Source: Dysidea avara (lineage: Eukaryota; Porifera; Demospongiae; Dictyoceratida; Dysideidae). Taken from it: DNA of 64,000 bases. The stretch lies in assembly GCF_963678975.1 (NCBI RefSeq), contig NC_089277.1, positions 20,181,440 to 20,245,439 of the forward strand. Reading direction: 5' to 3'. This document shows positions 21,896 through 33,572 of the stretch, in pieces (the first letter of the stretch is position 1; the number at the start of each line of letters is the position of its first letter). A model generated the notes under the pieces. It did no database searches and was not told the origin of the DNA. It saw only the letters and a program-made list of their open reading frames with translations. Made by a program: the position numbers and the translations under genes.

Positions 21896-24006
21896 TAGGG
21901 TAGGGCATACACAGGAATTTTGAAAAGGAGTTTCCACTACAGCTAAGTGACTGTTATAATAGAGTAGTTTATTTTACCTGACTGCTTTATCAAGACACAC
22001 GATAGTGTGTCGTGCGGCCCAAGAATCCGGCGCGCCACGCCGTGAGTATATTAACAGGAAGAAGAAAATGCAATTTTCACACCTATGTAGCTCTGTGATC
22101 CCTTATCCGATTGGAACCAAATTTGCTAGAGACGTGCCTCCCAGTTAGGGGAGTCTACATACCAAATTTGAAGAAAATCGCTCCAGCCATTTCCGAGATA
22201 CGAGCGAACAAAATTTCGTTTTAATTTCTTCGTTTTTTTCTTCTTCATTTCGCACACTTCGCAAAATCCGCCATAAAACACGGATGCGTGCTCCAATCGG
22301 GCTGAAATTTGGCACACTTAAAGGGCTCATTAAGGCGGATCTCTGTACCAACTTTGGTAGGAATCCGATGAATATTCACGGAGTTATGACCGATTATTTG
22401 CGTAAAATAAGGTCGAAGGTCTGTCACACCTACAGGGTAAACCCCTTGGAGGAATCAGTTGAAAATTGATATGTAGATGGAGCAACCATCGTAGGAGTGC
22501 CTTTTTGTGGATTGAAAGGAATCGCATTAAAGACCATGGAGATATGACACAAAATCCAACCTGTATCAAAATTACGCGATCGATTTTTATGAATAAAAAA
22601 ACTATTAATTTTCGTGTCTACCAGGCAAACCGCTTAGAGCAACGAGCTGAAAATCAGTATGTAGCTGGAATAATCATCATGGAAAGTTCTTGCAGTAGCA
22701 GTAGTACAGAAGAATCGGATTACAAATCACTGAGTTATGATTTGAAAGGCAACTATGTGCAGCAAATGCGAGATCGAGATACTCTAATAGAACAGTCACC
22801 CTAATAAAGCATTCAGCTGCATGTATAATTTACTCAGTTATATTACATTGCAAGTTATTCTGTAGGGAATTCAGCTACAAACAAGTCAGCCTGTAGTCAA
22901 ATCAGCTAGAAGAAGGTATCTAATAGAGAGTTCAGCTACAAAGAAGCCATCATGTGGAGAGTTCAGCTGAAATAAATCACCCTGTAGAGAATTCAGCTAC
23001 AAACAAATTGCCCTGTAGAGAGATCAGCTAGAAGAAATTACCTTGTAGAGAGTTCAGTTACAAAGAAACAATCATGCAAAGAGTTTAGATGCAAACAAAT
23101 CACCCAGTACTCAGAAAGTTCCGCTATGAACAGATCACACTATAGAGAGTTCAGTTAGAAACAAGTCATCCTGTAGAGAGATCAGCTAGAAGAAGTCACA
23201 TTGTAGAGAGTTCAGTTACAAAGAAACAATCATGCAAAGAGTTTAGCTGCAAACAAATCACCCAGTAAAAAGTTCTGCTATGAACAGATCACACTGTAGA
23301 GAGTTCAGTTAGAAACAAGTCATCTTGTAGAGAGATCAGCTAGGAGAAGTTACCTTGTAGAGAATTCAGTTACAAAGAAACAATCATGCAAAGAGTTTAG
23401 CTGCAAACAAATCACCCAGTAAAAAGTTCCGCTATGAATAGATCACACTGTAGAGAGTTCAGCTAGAAACAAGTCATCCTGTAGATAGATCAGCTAGAAG
23501 AAGTCACTTTGTAGAGAGTTCAGCTACAAAGAAACCACCATGTAAGAGAGTTCAGCTTAGTGTTGTTTTAGTACAGCAAATTCATTTTAGTTTAGTTCTA
23601 GTTCTATTGCCCATAGTCCCCTAAAGTTTTAGTTAGTTTTAGTTCTAATACCCCAATTCCACCATAGTTTTAGTTAGTTTTAGTTCTAGTATCTCAATTC
23701 TACCATAGTTTTAGTTAGTATTAGTTCTGGTACCCCATATTTCTGTAATTTTAGTTAGTGTTAGTTTTAGTGTTAGATATCTTCACATAATATACTAACC
23801 TTGGTAGCATGCCCTAGACTTCCAGAAACTTTAGATTTGGTGTTTTGATAGATTTTTTCTCATTTTATATCGATGAGGCAAACTGTACCAAGAATTCAAT
23901 TCTTCAATTAATGCACAAAATTCACTGTTATCTACTAAATTCAGTGGTACATTGTTAGCACCTACAAAGGTTGTAAGATGAAATGTATAATAGTCTTATG
24001 TTTATT

Positions 24007-24343
24007 CACTGTGAAAAAGGTGGGATATAAGATGGTATTTCCAGTGGCTTATTGAATACAAATAAGCCTTAATATAAACCCTGTATTATACTCATGTTAT
24101 ACTTTAGTATAATGCATACTATACTATTACATATATGGTTTCAGTTTATTTACCACAATACCAAAAATAGCTTATATCAAATATAATGCCCACACTATAC
24201 CATCACATATATGGTTTCAGTATGTTTAACACATTAACTAAAGCCTTACATGTGATTGTTAGTATACTACAGGTTATATCAAGCTTTTTTGTATTCAATA
24301 AGCCACTGGATATACCATCTTATATCCCACTTTTTTCATAGTG
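24007..24343. mobile_element. MITE nested in the hAT element
   Basis: Inverted ends of about 57 bp: left CACTGTGAAAAAGGTGGGAT, right complement CACTATGAAAAAAGTGGGAT, both running on through ATAAGATGGTAT and CCAGTGGCTTATTGAATACA. ATT flanks both sides, suggesting a 3-bp duplication. The inside is AT-rich and non-coding. Confidence 0.75.
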
Positions 24344-24685
24344 ATTGCTATTAGGGTTGCACAATTTAGATCCTAAACTATGTATTGGCAAGGAGGACTG
24401 TTTCAACTGGCTAGAAGAAACTCTCCTTTCTTTTTCCTTTGTCTTTTCAATTTCAGCTGCTTCAAAATATTTATAAGTGTCAGTATGGCATGTCTTCAAA
24501 TGCTTCTTCATGTTTATAGAATATTGTCCTTTAAATTCTTTTATACTACAAATCAAACCATCAGTACTTTTCACAGTACACACACTTTTGTCCTTGATCT
24601 TATCGTACCTGAAGTAGTTCCACACTCCACTTGACTTAGGCCTTCCACCTGGTTCAGCACAACTTTCACTTGCCATTGTGCGCAA
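24320..24685 (-). CDS. BED-type zinc finger fragment of a hAT transposase
   Basis: The 121-residue frame starts MRTMASESCAEPGGRPKSSG and reads SGVWNYFRYDK, then two Cys and KKHLKTCH. The order aromatic-rich start, C..C, H(x4)H fits the DNA-binding BED finger at the N-terminus of hAT transposases and ZBED proteins. Nothing of the RNase-H-like catalytic domain follows. The last residues (HYEKSGI) are read from the nested MITE at 24007-24343, so that insertion provides the present stop. It could at most act as a DNA-binding fragment. Confidence 0.6.
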   Translation of the reverse strand: MRTMASESCAEPGGRPKSSGVWNYFRYDKIKDKSVCTVKSTDGLICSIKEFKGQYSINMKKHLKTCHTDTYKYFEAAEIEKTKEKERRVSSSQLKQSSLPIHSLGSKLCNPNSNHYEKSGI

Positions 24686-27600
24686 ATGAACAAAAGCTCT
24701 AATAGAATTGTGCTTAAATAACCTAAATCAGCAGAATTAATGCTGAATAACAATGTTTTATGGTAACATTTCCAGGAATCACCATCTTCAAAGAAAAGTG
24801 TTAAGTGGTTATAGTGTACAATACCCTTTTATGTAGGATTGCTTGAGAAAACTTTTAGTTAGTTCTAGTTCTTGTCCTAAAAATTTTAAAAATTTTGGTT
24901 TAGTTCTAGTTTTTGAACCAAAATTTGAATGAATTTTAGTTTAGTTTTAGTTTTAGAACTAAAATAGACCACAATTTTAGTTTAGTTGTAGTGTACTAGA
25001 ACTAGAATTAAATTGCTGTACTAAAACTAGATTTAGTTCTAGTTCCTTAGAACTAAAACAACACTAGTTCAGCTGCAAACAAATCACCTGTAGAGAGTTC
25101 AGTTAGGAACAAGTCACCCTGTACAGAGATCGGCTAGGAACAAGTCATCCTGTAGAGAGTTCAGCTAGAAGAAGTTACATTGTAGAGAGTTCAGCTACAA
25201 ACAAATCACCCTGTAGATAGTTCAGCTAGAAACAAGTCACCCTGTAGAGAGATCAGCTAGAAACAAGTCACCCGTAGAGAGTTCAGCTAGAAGAAGTTAC
25301 ATTGTAGAAAGTTCAGCTACAAAGAAACTACCATGTAGAGAGTTCAGCAGCAAACAAATCACCCTGTAGAGAATTCAGCTACAAACAAATCACCCTGTAG
25401 AAAGATCAGCTAGAAGAAGTTACCTTGTAGAGAGTTCAGCTAGAAACAAATCACCCTATAGAGGGTTCAGCTACAAACAAGTCACCCTGTAGAGAGTTCA
25501 GCTAGAAGAAGTTACATTGTAGAGAGTTCAGCTACAAGAAACTACCATGTATAGAGTTCAGCAGCAAACAAATTGCCCTGTAGAGAATTCAGCTACAGAC
25601 AAATCACCTTGTAGAAAGATCAGCTAGAAGAAGTTACCTTGTAGAGAGTTCAGCTACAAACAAATCACCCTGTAGATAGTTCAGCTAGAAACAAGTCACC
25701 CTGTAGAGAGATCAGCTAGAAACAAGTCACCCGTAGAGAGTTCAGCTAGAAGAAGTTACATTGTAGAAAGTTCAGCTACAAAGAAACTACCATGTAGAGA
25801 GTTCAGCAGCAAACAAATCACCCTGTAGAGAATTCAGCTACAAACAAATCACCCTGTAGAAAGATCAGCTAGAAGAAGTTACCTTGTAGAGAGTTCAGCT
25901 AGAAACAAATCACCCTATAGAGGGTTCAGCTACAAACAAGTCACCCTGTAGAGAGTTCAGCTAGAAGAAGTTACATTGTAGAGAGTTCAGCTACAAGAAA
26001 CTACCATGTATAGAGTTCAGCAGCAAACAAATTGCCCTGTAGAGAATTCAGCTACAGACAAATCACCTTGTAGAAAGATCAGCTAGAAGAAGTTACCTTG
26101 TAGAGAGTTCAGCTACAAACAAATCACCCTGTAGAGAGTTCAGCTAGAAACAAGTCACCCTGTAGAGAGATCAGCTAGAAACAAGTCACCCTGTAGAGAG
26201 TTCAGCTAGAAGAAGTTACATTGTAGAGAGTTCAGCTACAAAGAAACTACCATGTACAGAGTTCAGCTGCAAACAAATTGCCCTGTAGAGAATTCAGCTA
26301 CAAACAAATCACCCTGTAGAAAGATCAGCTAGAAGAAGTTACCTTGTAGAGAGTTCAGCTACAAACAAATCACCCTGTAGAGAGTTCAGTTAGAAACAAG
26401 TCACCCTGTAGAGAGTTCAGCTAGAAGAAATTACGTTGTAGAGAGTTCAGCTACAAAGAAACTACCATGTAGAGAATTCAGCTGCAAACAAATTGCCCTG
26501 TAGAGACAAACAAATCATCCTGTAGAAAGATCAGCTAGAAGAAGTTACCTTGTAGAGAGTTCAGCTACAAACAAATCACCCTGTAGAGGGTTCAACTACA
26601 AACAAGTCACCCTGTAGAGAGTTCAGCTAGAAGCAGTTACATTGTAGAGAGTTCAGCTACAAAGAAACTACCATGTAGAGAGTTCAGCTGCAAACAAATT
26701 GCCCTGTAGAGAATTCAGCTACAAACAAATCACCCTGTAGAAAGATCAGCTAGAAGAAGTTACCTTGTAGAGAATTCAGCTACAAACAAATCACCCTGTA
26801 GAGAGTTCAGCTAGAAACAAGTTACACTGTAGAGAGATCAGCTAGAAACAAATCACCCTGTAGAGAGTTCAGCTAGAAGAAGTCACATTGTAGAGAGTTC
26901 AGCTACAAAGAAACTACCATGTAGAGAGTTCAGCTGCAAACAAATTGCCTTGTAGAGAATTCAGCTACAAACAAATCACCCTGTAGAAAGATCAGCTAGA
27001 AGAAGTTACCTTGTAGAGAGTTCAGCTACAAACAAATCACCATGTAGAGAGTTCAGCTAGAAACAAGTCACCCTGTAGAGAGATCAGCTAGAAACAAGCC
27101 ACCTGTAGAGAGTTCAGCTAGAAGAAGTTACATTGTAGAGAGTTCAGCAGTTTAGCTGCAAACAAATCGCCCTGTAGAGAATTCAGCTACAAACAAATCA
27201 CCCTGTAGAAAGATCAGCTAGAAGAAGTTACCTTGTAGAGAGTTCAGCTACAAACAAACCACCCTGTAGAGAGTTCAGCTACAAACAAGTCATCCGGTAG
27301 AGAGATCAGCTAGAAGGGTCACCTTGCAGAGAGGTCAGCTACAAAGAAATCACCCTGCTTCATCTTTTCTTCTTCCTGTAGTAAAGAAAAAATTACAGGT
27401 TAAAAAGCCCTAAAGCCGGCCATAGGCTGGCTTTGGGGTATACAAATACAAAAAGAAGTGAAATCTAATCCAAAACAGCCAAGCTGTAAAAAAAAGTGCG
27501 GCCCTGAGAAAGGCTATGGTGAAAAAAGATGTGAAATCCAAGGTGGCGGCCAAGAAATGGCTGTGATGGTAGGTTAATGGTAAAAATTTTAATAACAACA

Positions 27601-27851
27601 ATTCAGGTGAATTTGGTGCCGCTTGGTCTTGGCACAAAATTCCCCTGAATTGTCGTTATTAAAATTTTTACCATTAACCTACCATCACAGCCATTTCTTG
27701 GCCGCCACCTTGGATTTCACATCTTTTTTCACCATAGCCTTTCTCAGGGCCGCACTCTTTTTTAACAGCTTGGCTGTTTTGGATTAGATTATAATATCTC
27801 AATTTTTTCATCAAAATCATAATATTCAGAATAATGCTACAAGTGTTGGTA

Positions 27852-30800
27852 TCAAGACACACGGTAGTGTGTCGTGCGGCCCAAGAAGCTGGCGCGCCAG
27901 ACAGTGAGTATATTTACAGGAAGATAGTAAATGCGATTTTCACACCTTTGTAGCTCCGTGATTCCTTATCCGATTGAAACCAAAGTTGCTATAGAAGTGC
28001 CGGCTAGGTAGGGGAGTCCACATTCCAAATTTGAAGAAAATCGCTCCAGCCATTTCCGAGATACGAGCGGCCAAAGTTAGGGTTTTTTTTCTTCGTTTTT
28101 TTTCTTCTCCTTTTTCTTCTTTTCGCACACTTTGCAAAATCCGCCATAAAACACGAATGCGTGCTCCAATCGGGCTGAAAGTTTGCACACGTAAAGGGCT
28201 CATTAAGGCGAATCTCAGTACCAAGTTTGGAAGGAATCCGATGAACATTCACGGAGTTATGACCGATTATTTGCGTAAATTAGGTCGAAGGTCTGTCACG
28301 CCCACAGGGTAAACCGCTTGAAGGAACGAGCTGCAAATTGCTATGTAGATGGAGTAACTATCGTAGGAGTGCCTTTTTGTGGTTTGAAAGGAATCCAGTT
28401 AAAGACCATCGAGATATGACACAAAACCCAACCTGTGTCAAAATTACGCGATCGATTTTTATGAATATAAAAACAATTAGTTTTCACTCCTACCAGGCAA
28501 ACCGCTTAGATCAGTGAGCTGAAAATCGGTGTGTAGCTGGAATAATTATCATAGAAAGTCCTTGCAGTAGTACAGAAGAATCGAATTACAAACCACTCAG
28601 TTATGATTCCAAAGCCAACTACGTGTAGCATATGCAAGATCGAGATACTCTAATAGAACAGTCACCCTAATAGAGCATTCAGCTACGTTTATAATTTACT
28701 TCATTATAGAATTATATTACATTGCAAGTTATTCTGTAGGGAATTCAGCTACAAACAAGTCACCCTGTAGTCAGATCAGCTAGAAGAAGGTACCTAATAG
28801 AGAGTTCAGCTACAAAGAAACCACCATGTAGGGAGTTCAGCTGCAAACAAATCACCCTGTAGAGAATTCAGCTACAAACAAATTGCCCTACAGAGAGATC
28901 AGCTAGAAGAAGTTACCTTGTAGAGAGTTCAGTTGCAAAGAAACCATCGTGTAGAGAGTTCAGCTGCAAACAAATCTCCCACTAGAAAGTTCCACTATGA
29001 ACAGATCACCCTGTAGAGAGTTCAGTTAGAATCAAGTCATCCTGTAGAGAGATCAGCTAGAAGAAGTCACCTTGTAGAGAGTTCAGCTACAAAGAATTGC
29101 ACTGTAGAGAGTTCAGCTACAAACAAATCACCCTGTAGAGAGATCAGCTAGAAACAAATCACCCTGTAGAGAGATCAGCTACAAACAAATCACCTTATAG
29201 AGAGTTCAGCTACAAACAAATTATACCCTGTAGAGAGATCAGCTACAAAAAAATCACCCTGTAGAGAGATCAGCTAGAAACAAATCAAGCTGCAGAGAGA
29301 TCAGCTACAAACAAATCACCTTATAGAGATTCAGCTACAAACAAATTACCCTGTAGAGAGATCGGTTACAAACAAATCACCCTGTAGATAGTTCAGCTAC
29401 AAACAAATCAACCTGCAGAGAGTTCAGCTACAAACAAATCACCCTGTAGAGAGAACAGCTAGTAGCTATGTAGAAACTAGACACAATGTCAGAGGTTCAG
29501 CTACAAGCAAATCACCCTTTTTGTGGGTTCAGCTACAAACAAATCAACCTGCAGTGAGATCACCTACAAAAAAGCACCTTGTACAGACTTCAACAAATTA
29601 CTCTGTAGAGAAATCAGCTAGAAGAATTCACCTTGTAGAGAGTTCAGCAACAAAGAAACCACCACGTAGAGAGTTCAACTGCAAAAAAATCAGCCTGTAG
29701 AAAATTCAGTTACAAACAAATCGCCCAGTAGAAAGATCAGCTAGAAGAAGTTACCTTGTAGAGAGTTCAGCTACAAAGAAACCATTCTGTAAAGAGTTCA
29801 GCTGCAAACAAATTACCTGTACAGAATTCAGCTACAAACAAATCACCATGTAGAGAGATCAGCTAGAAGAAGTTACCTTGTAGACAGTTCAGCTACAAAC
29901 AATTCACCCTGTACAGAGATCACTTAGAAGAAGTTTCCTTGTAGAGAGTTCAGCTACAAACAAAATTAATCACCCTGTAGAAAGATCAACTAGAATAATT
30001 CACCTTGTAGAGATTTCAGCTACAAAGAAACCAGAGTTCAGCTGCAAACAAGTCACCCTGTAGAAAATTCAGCTACAAGCAAATCACCCAATAGAAAGAT
30101 TAGCTAGAAGAAGTTACCTTGTAGAGAGTTCAGCTACAAAGAAACCATTCTGTAAAGAGCTCAGCTGCAAACAAATCACCTGCACAGAATTCAGCTACAA
30201 ACAAATCACCCTATAGAGAGATCAGCTAGAAGAAGTTACCTTGTAGACAGTTCAGCTACAAACAATTCAGCCTGTACAGAGATCAGTTAGAAGAAGTTTC
30301 CTTGTAGAAAGTTCAGCTACAAAAAATCACCCTGTAGAAAGATCTGCTAGAAGAATTCACATTGTAGAGATTTCAGCTACAACGAAACCACCATGTAGAG
30401 AGTTCAGCTGCAAACAAGTCACCTTGTAGAAAATTCAGCTACAAACAAATCACCCTGTAGAAAGATCAGCTAGAAGAATTCACCTTGTAGAGAGTTCAGC
30501 TACAAAGAAATCATCCTGTAAAGAGCTCAGCTGCAAACAAATCACCTGTACAGAATTCAGCTACAAACAAATCACTCTGTAGAGAGATCAGCTAGAAGAA
30601 GTTACCTTGTAGATAGTTCAGCTACAGACAAATTACCCTGTAGAGAGATCAGCTAGAAGAAGAGTTACCTTGTAGATAGTTCTGCTGCAAACAATTGACC
30701 CTGTAGAGAGATCAGCTAAGAAGTCACCTTGTAGAGTGTTACGTTACAAAGAAACCACCATACAGAGAGTTTTGTAATAAATATATGTATTATATATATA

Positions 30801-31284
30801 ATTTGTACATTTACTGATAAATTCAGAAATATTTAAAGTATTTAACACCTGCTTCATCTTTCTTCTTTCCGTGGTAAAGAAAAAAGATAGGTTAAAAAAG
30901 CCCCAAAGCCGGCCATAGGCCGGTTTTGGGGTATACAAATGCAAAAAGAAGTGAAATCTAATCCAAAACAGTCAAACTGTAAAAAAAAGTGTGCGGCCCT
31001 CAAAAAGGCTATGGTGAAAAAAGATGTGAAATCCAAGGTGGCGGCCAAGAAATGGCTGTGATGGTAGGTTAATGGTGAAAATTTTAATAACGACAATTCA
31101 GGTGAATTTTGTGCCAAGACCAAGCGGCACCAAATTCACCTGAATTGTCGTTATTAGAATTTTTACCATTAACCTACCATCACAGCCATTTCTTGGCCGC
31201 CATCTTGGATTTCACATCTTTTTTCACCATAGCCTTTTTGAGGGCCGCACACTTTTTTTTACAGTTTGGCTGTTTTGGATTAGA
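27852..31284 (-). mobile_element. Helitron-like composite element, copy D2
   Basis: Reverse orientation, from TCAAGACACACGGTAG (27852) to the palindrome end GGATTAGA (31284). The host reads AAGTGTTGGTA^TCATATTAGAAAC. The unfilled relative near 44580 (complement) reads AAGTGTTGCTATCATGCTAG, so insertion was at A^T without duplication. Modular block of the same subtype as B and D1. Confidence 0.88.
28735..30765 (-). repeat. 31-bp minisatellite array of copy D2
   Basis: Same unit family. In the middle part (about 29090-29600) most units are of the CAAACAAATCACC type, whereas the outer parts alternate between types. Confidence 0.9.
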
Positions 31285-31414
31285 TCATATTAGAAACTAT
31301 TATTTAACTAAGATAAAAGTTTTGAAATGTGTCCTGTTCCATGATAGATTTCAGATCCAGGAAACCTGAAATTTCAATTTCTTAATGTTTCAAGTAGTGT
31401 GTAAAATCCAAAGG

Positions 31415-31858
31415 TAGGCTTATGCCAATTATGCCAGCATAATTTCGAGCATAATAGGCTAGCCAAAGCATCAAGCATTATGCCAGCATAATAAAATGAT
31501 TTTCAAGATTTTAATTAAAATGCACAATGCAATCCCCAAAAATATGAACACAGTACACCTTAATACTGTATTTCATATAAAGAAAATGTGCAATGTTTTA
31601 TTTTTTATTGTTTTTGGTTGATTATTCACACTTTATAGAAATAAGATCGAGATTCTCTAATAGAGCAGTCACTTACTCTAATACAGCAGTCAGGAAAGGC
31701 TGATAATATTATATTCTAATAAAACAGCCAACTCTTGTGCATAATCTTGATCTTTAGAGCATAATTTTGAGCATAATTTTGAGCATAATAGACTGGATTT
31801 TTGAGCACTGCTCAAAAGCATAATAGGCTATTGTCAAAGCATAATTGGCTCAAGCTTA
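31415..31858. mobile_element. hAT-type MITE (TSD TCCAAAGG)
   Basis: Ends TAGGCTTATGCCAATTATGC and (complement) TAAGCTTGAGCCAATTATGC. Flanked by TCCAAAGG (31407-31414) and TCCCAAAGG (from 31859), one base different. The unfilled relative at about 44450 has a single TCCAAAGG in complement. It carries CTCTAATAGAG near 31650. Confidence 0.8.
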
Positions 31859-32101
31859 TCCAAAGGGGTTTCCTGAAACCCCTGGAAACCCCCCTCGGTG
31901 CACCCCTGTAGGGGAATGTGTTTAGCACATGCACATACACATAGTGTATACCAGTAGGCCAGACTTGTGAATAGAGCAAAGGAATTTGTGGGTATATGGT
32001 ACAAATATAAGGAAAAATTAGGAATTTTAACTTTGATTAGGGATCATAGAAAAAAGTAGGGAAACAAGGGAGGTCTTCTACACCTGCAGATAAGGGTGGA
32101 A

Positions 32102-32150
32102 ATTTAATCCCTAATTCAGTCTATGTCCATGACTGAATTAGGGATTAAAT
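32102..32150. repeat. Perfect 20-bp inverted repeat (hairpin) inside E3
   Basis: A 20-bp stem (32102-32121 with 32131-32150) built around CCCTAATTCAG/CTGAATTAGGG, with a 9-nt loop TATGTCCAT. Related but decayed pairs are seen in other E3 pieces (about 9250-9290, 50930-50985). Confidence 0.85.
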
Positions 32151-32715
32151 GTCCACTAGTTGGTTATCTGCAGGTGAAGGTGAACTTGAAATTAATTTTA
32201 CCTTATTTAAACATGTTTGTTTACTTTTTTGTAACATTGCTATGACTGGTGAACCCATGCATACTGCATCAAAAGAAAGGATAGCACCACAGTTAATGTT
32301 TTTGTTTCCAACTATTAATTACTGACTCTAAAGTGAAGTTCAACCTGTTACACAGTGCTATAAATGAAGAACAGTAGGAGAAGCTGGAGAAGCACCTCTG
32401 CAATTAATCCAGTAGCTAGTTATGTATAGCTGTAGCATTAGTATAATAGTATGTAATTATCAGTAGCTAACTTTAATATCCCTTTGTAGTTTAACCATTA
32501 TTAATTCATCAATCCAGTCACCACGGAAAACACGGACAATTCTCGTTTAATATATACAAACATATAGGGGTGCTACTGCGAATTTACACCTTGCACTATC
32601 AGCAAAAATAAATAGGACACTAAGGAGGACAAAGGTACCTTCACGATGAGTACATTTTAGAACAGTGAAAAAATCAAGCCCATGGCCTTAGCTAATATTG
32701 AGTTATGCTTGTCTG

Positions 32716-32973
<258 letters not shown>

Positions 32974-33572
32974 GACATACTGAAGGCACTTTAGGGCTTG
33001 GTTATACCTGCCAAGGTGTCAGAGTGGTCTTGTGAAGCTGATATTTGGGTAAACACCCTAATCTTTATGATGCCTAATAATACTACTGTACTGTATGATG
33101 ATTTGTAATACTCTACCATATGATAATTACAAATCCTATCATTACCATAAATATATAGTTACAGGTGTATATCAGGTTTATGCACACTAAACACAAGGAT
33201 TAGCACAGAACAAAGCCCTCTTTCATTGTTTTCTTTGTGTTGTTTTATTTAATATCTATTCTTAACTGGCTACAATAATATTGGTAGTACCGTTTAAGTA
33301 GAGATCACCCAGAAATTTTCGTGTGCCGTCCAAAATTCTGCCTTTAAAAATCACCCTAGAGAAATTTTATGTGACACAAACCACCTTTATGGAATAGTAC
33401 ACTAGTCCACATAACAGCATTAAATATAACAAAACACTTACAGGTGGCCAGATATAGAATTATAAAAAATCGCCAAAGCTCAAATTTTAGCCTCACTGCC
33501 TCACTCACAGACCACAGTTGCAAGGCCAGAGCAGTGCATAGCCACCATTTTATGGCATAATAACAAACTCAC

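Larger units (their letters stand above)
23558..25066. mobile_element. hAT element inside the minisatellite (8-bp TSD GTTCAGCT)
   Basis: Both ends read TAGTGTTGTTTTAGT inward. GTTCAGCT is repeated exactly at 23550-23557 and 25067-25074, although it is also part of the satellite unit. Subterminal regions are rich in TTTTAGTTAGTTTTAG repeats, typical of hAT transposase-binding ends (family knowledge). It encodes only a BED-finger fragment on the minus strand (24320-24685), so it is non-autonomous. A smaller element is nested at 24007-24343. Confidence 0.88.
22850..27355 (-). repeat. 31-bp minisatellite array of copy D1, with higher-order duplication
   Basis: Same unit family, interrupted at 23558-25066. 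A block starting GTAGATAGTTCAGCTAGAAA recurs at 25213 and 25672, a 459-bp period (about 15 units) with near-identical unit order. This is recent block duplication. Confidence 0.9.
21990..27788 (-). mobile_element. Helitron-like composite element, copy D1
   Basis: Reverse orientation: hairpin end TCAAGACACACGATAGTGTG at 21990, palindrome at about 27455-27788. The host site GACTGCTTTA^TTATAATATC matches GACTGCTCTATTAGAGTATC of the unfilled relative at 44.6 kb, so again it is A^T with no duplication. It holds the longest minisatellite of the window, itself interrupted by a hAT element at 23558-25066. Confidence 0.88.
21901..31909. mobile_element. 5-bp-TSD DNA element expanded by three nested insertions
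   Basis: The unfilled relative is 44411-44731 (321 bp, opposite orientation). Its sequence can be followed here in pieces: 21901-21989, 27789-27851, 31285-31414 and 31859-31909. Between them lie composite copy D1, composite copy D2 and a hAT MITE. TAGGG flanks both outer ends (21896-21900 and 31910-31914), a 5-bp duplication like those of the two relatives (ATAGC at 44.4 kb, AAAGG at 61.9 kb). Confidence 0.8.
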
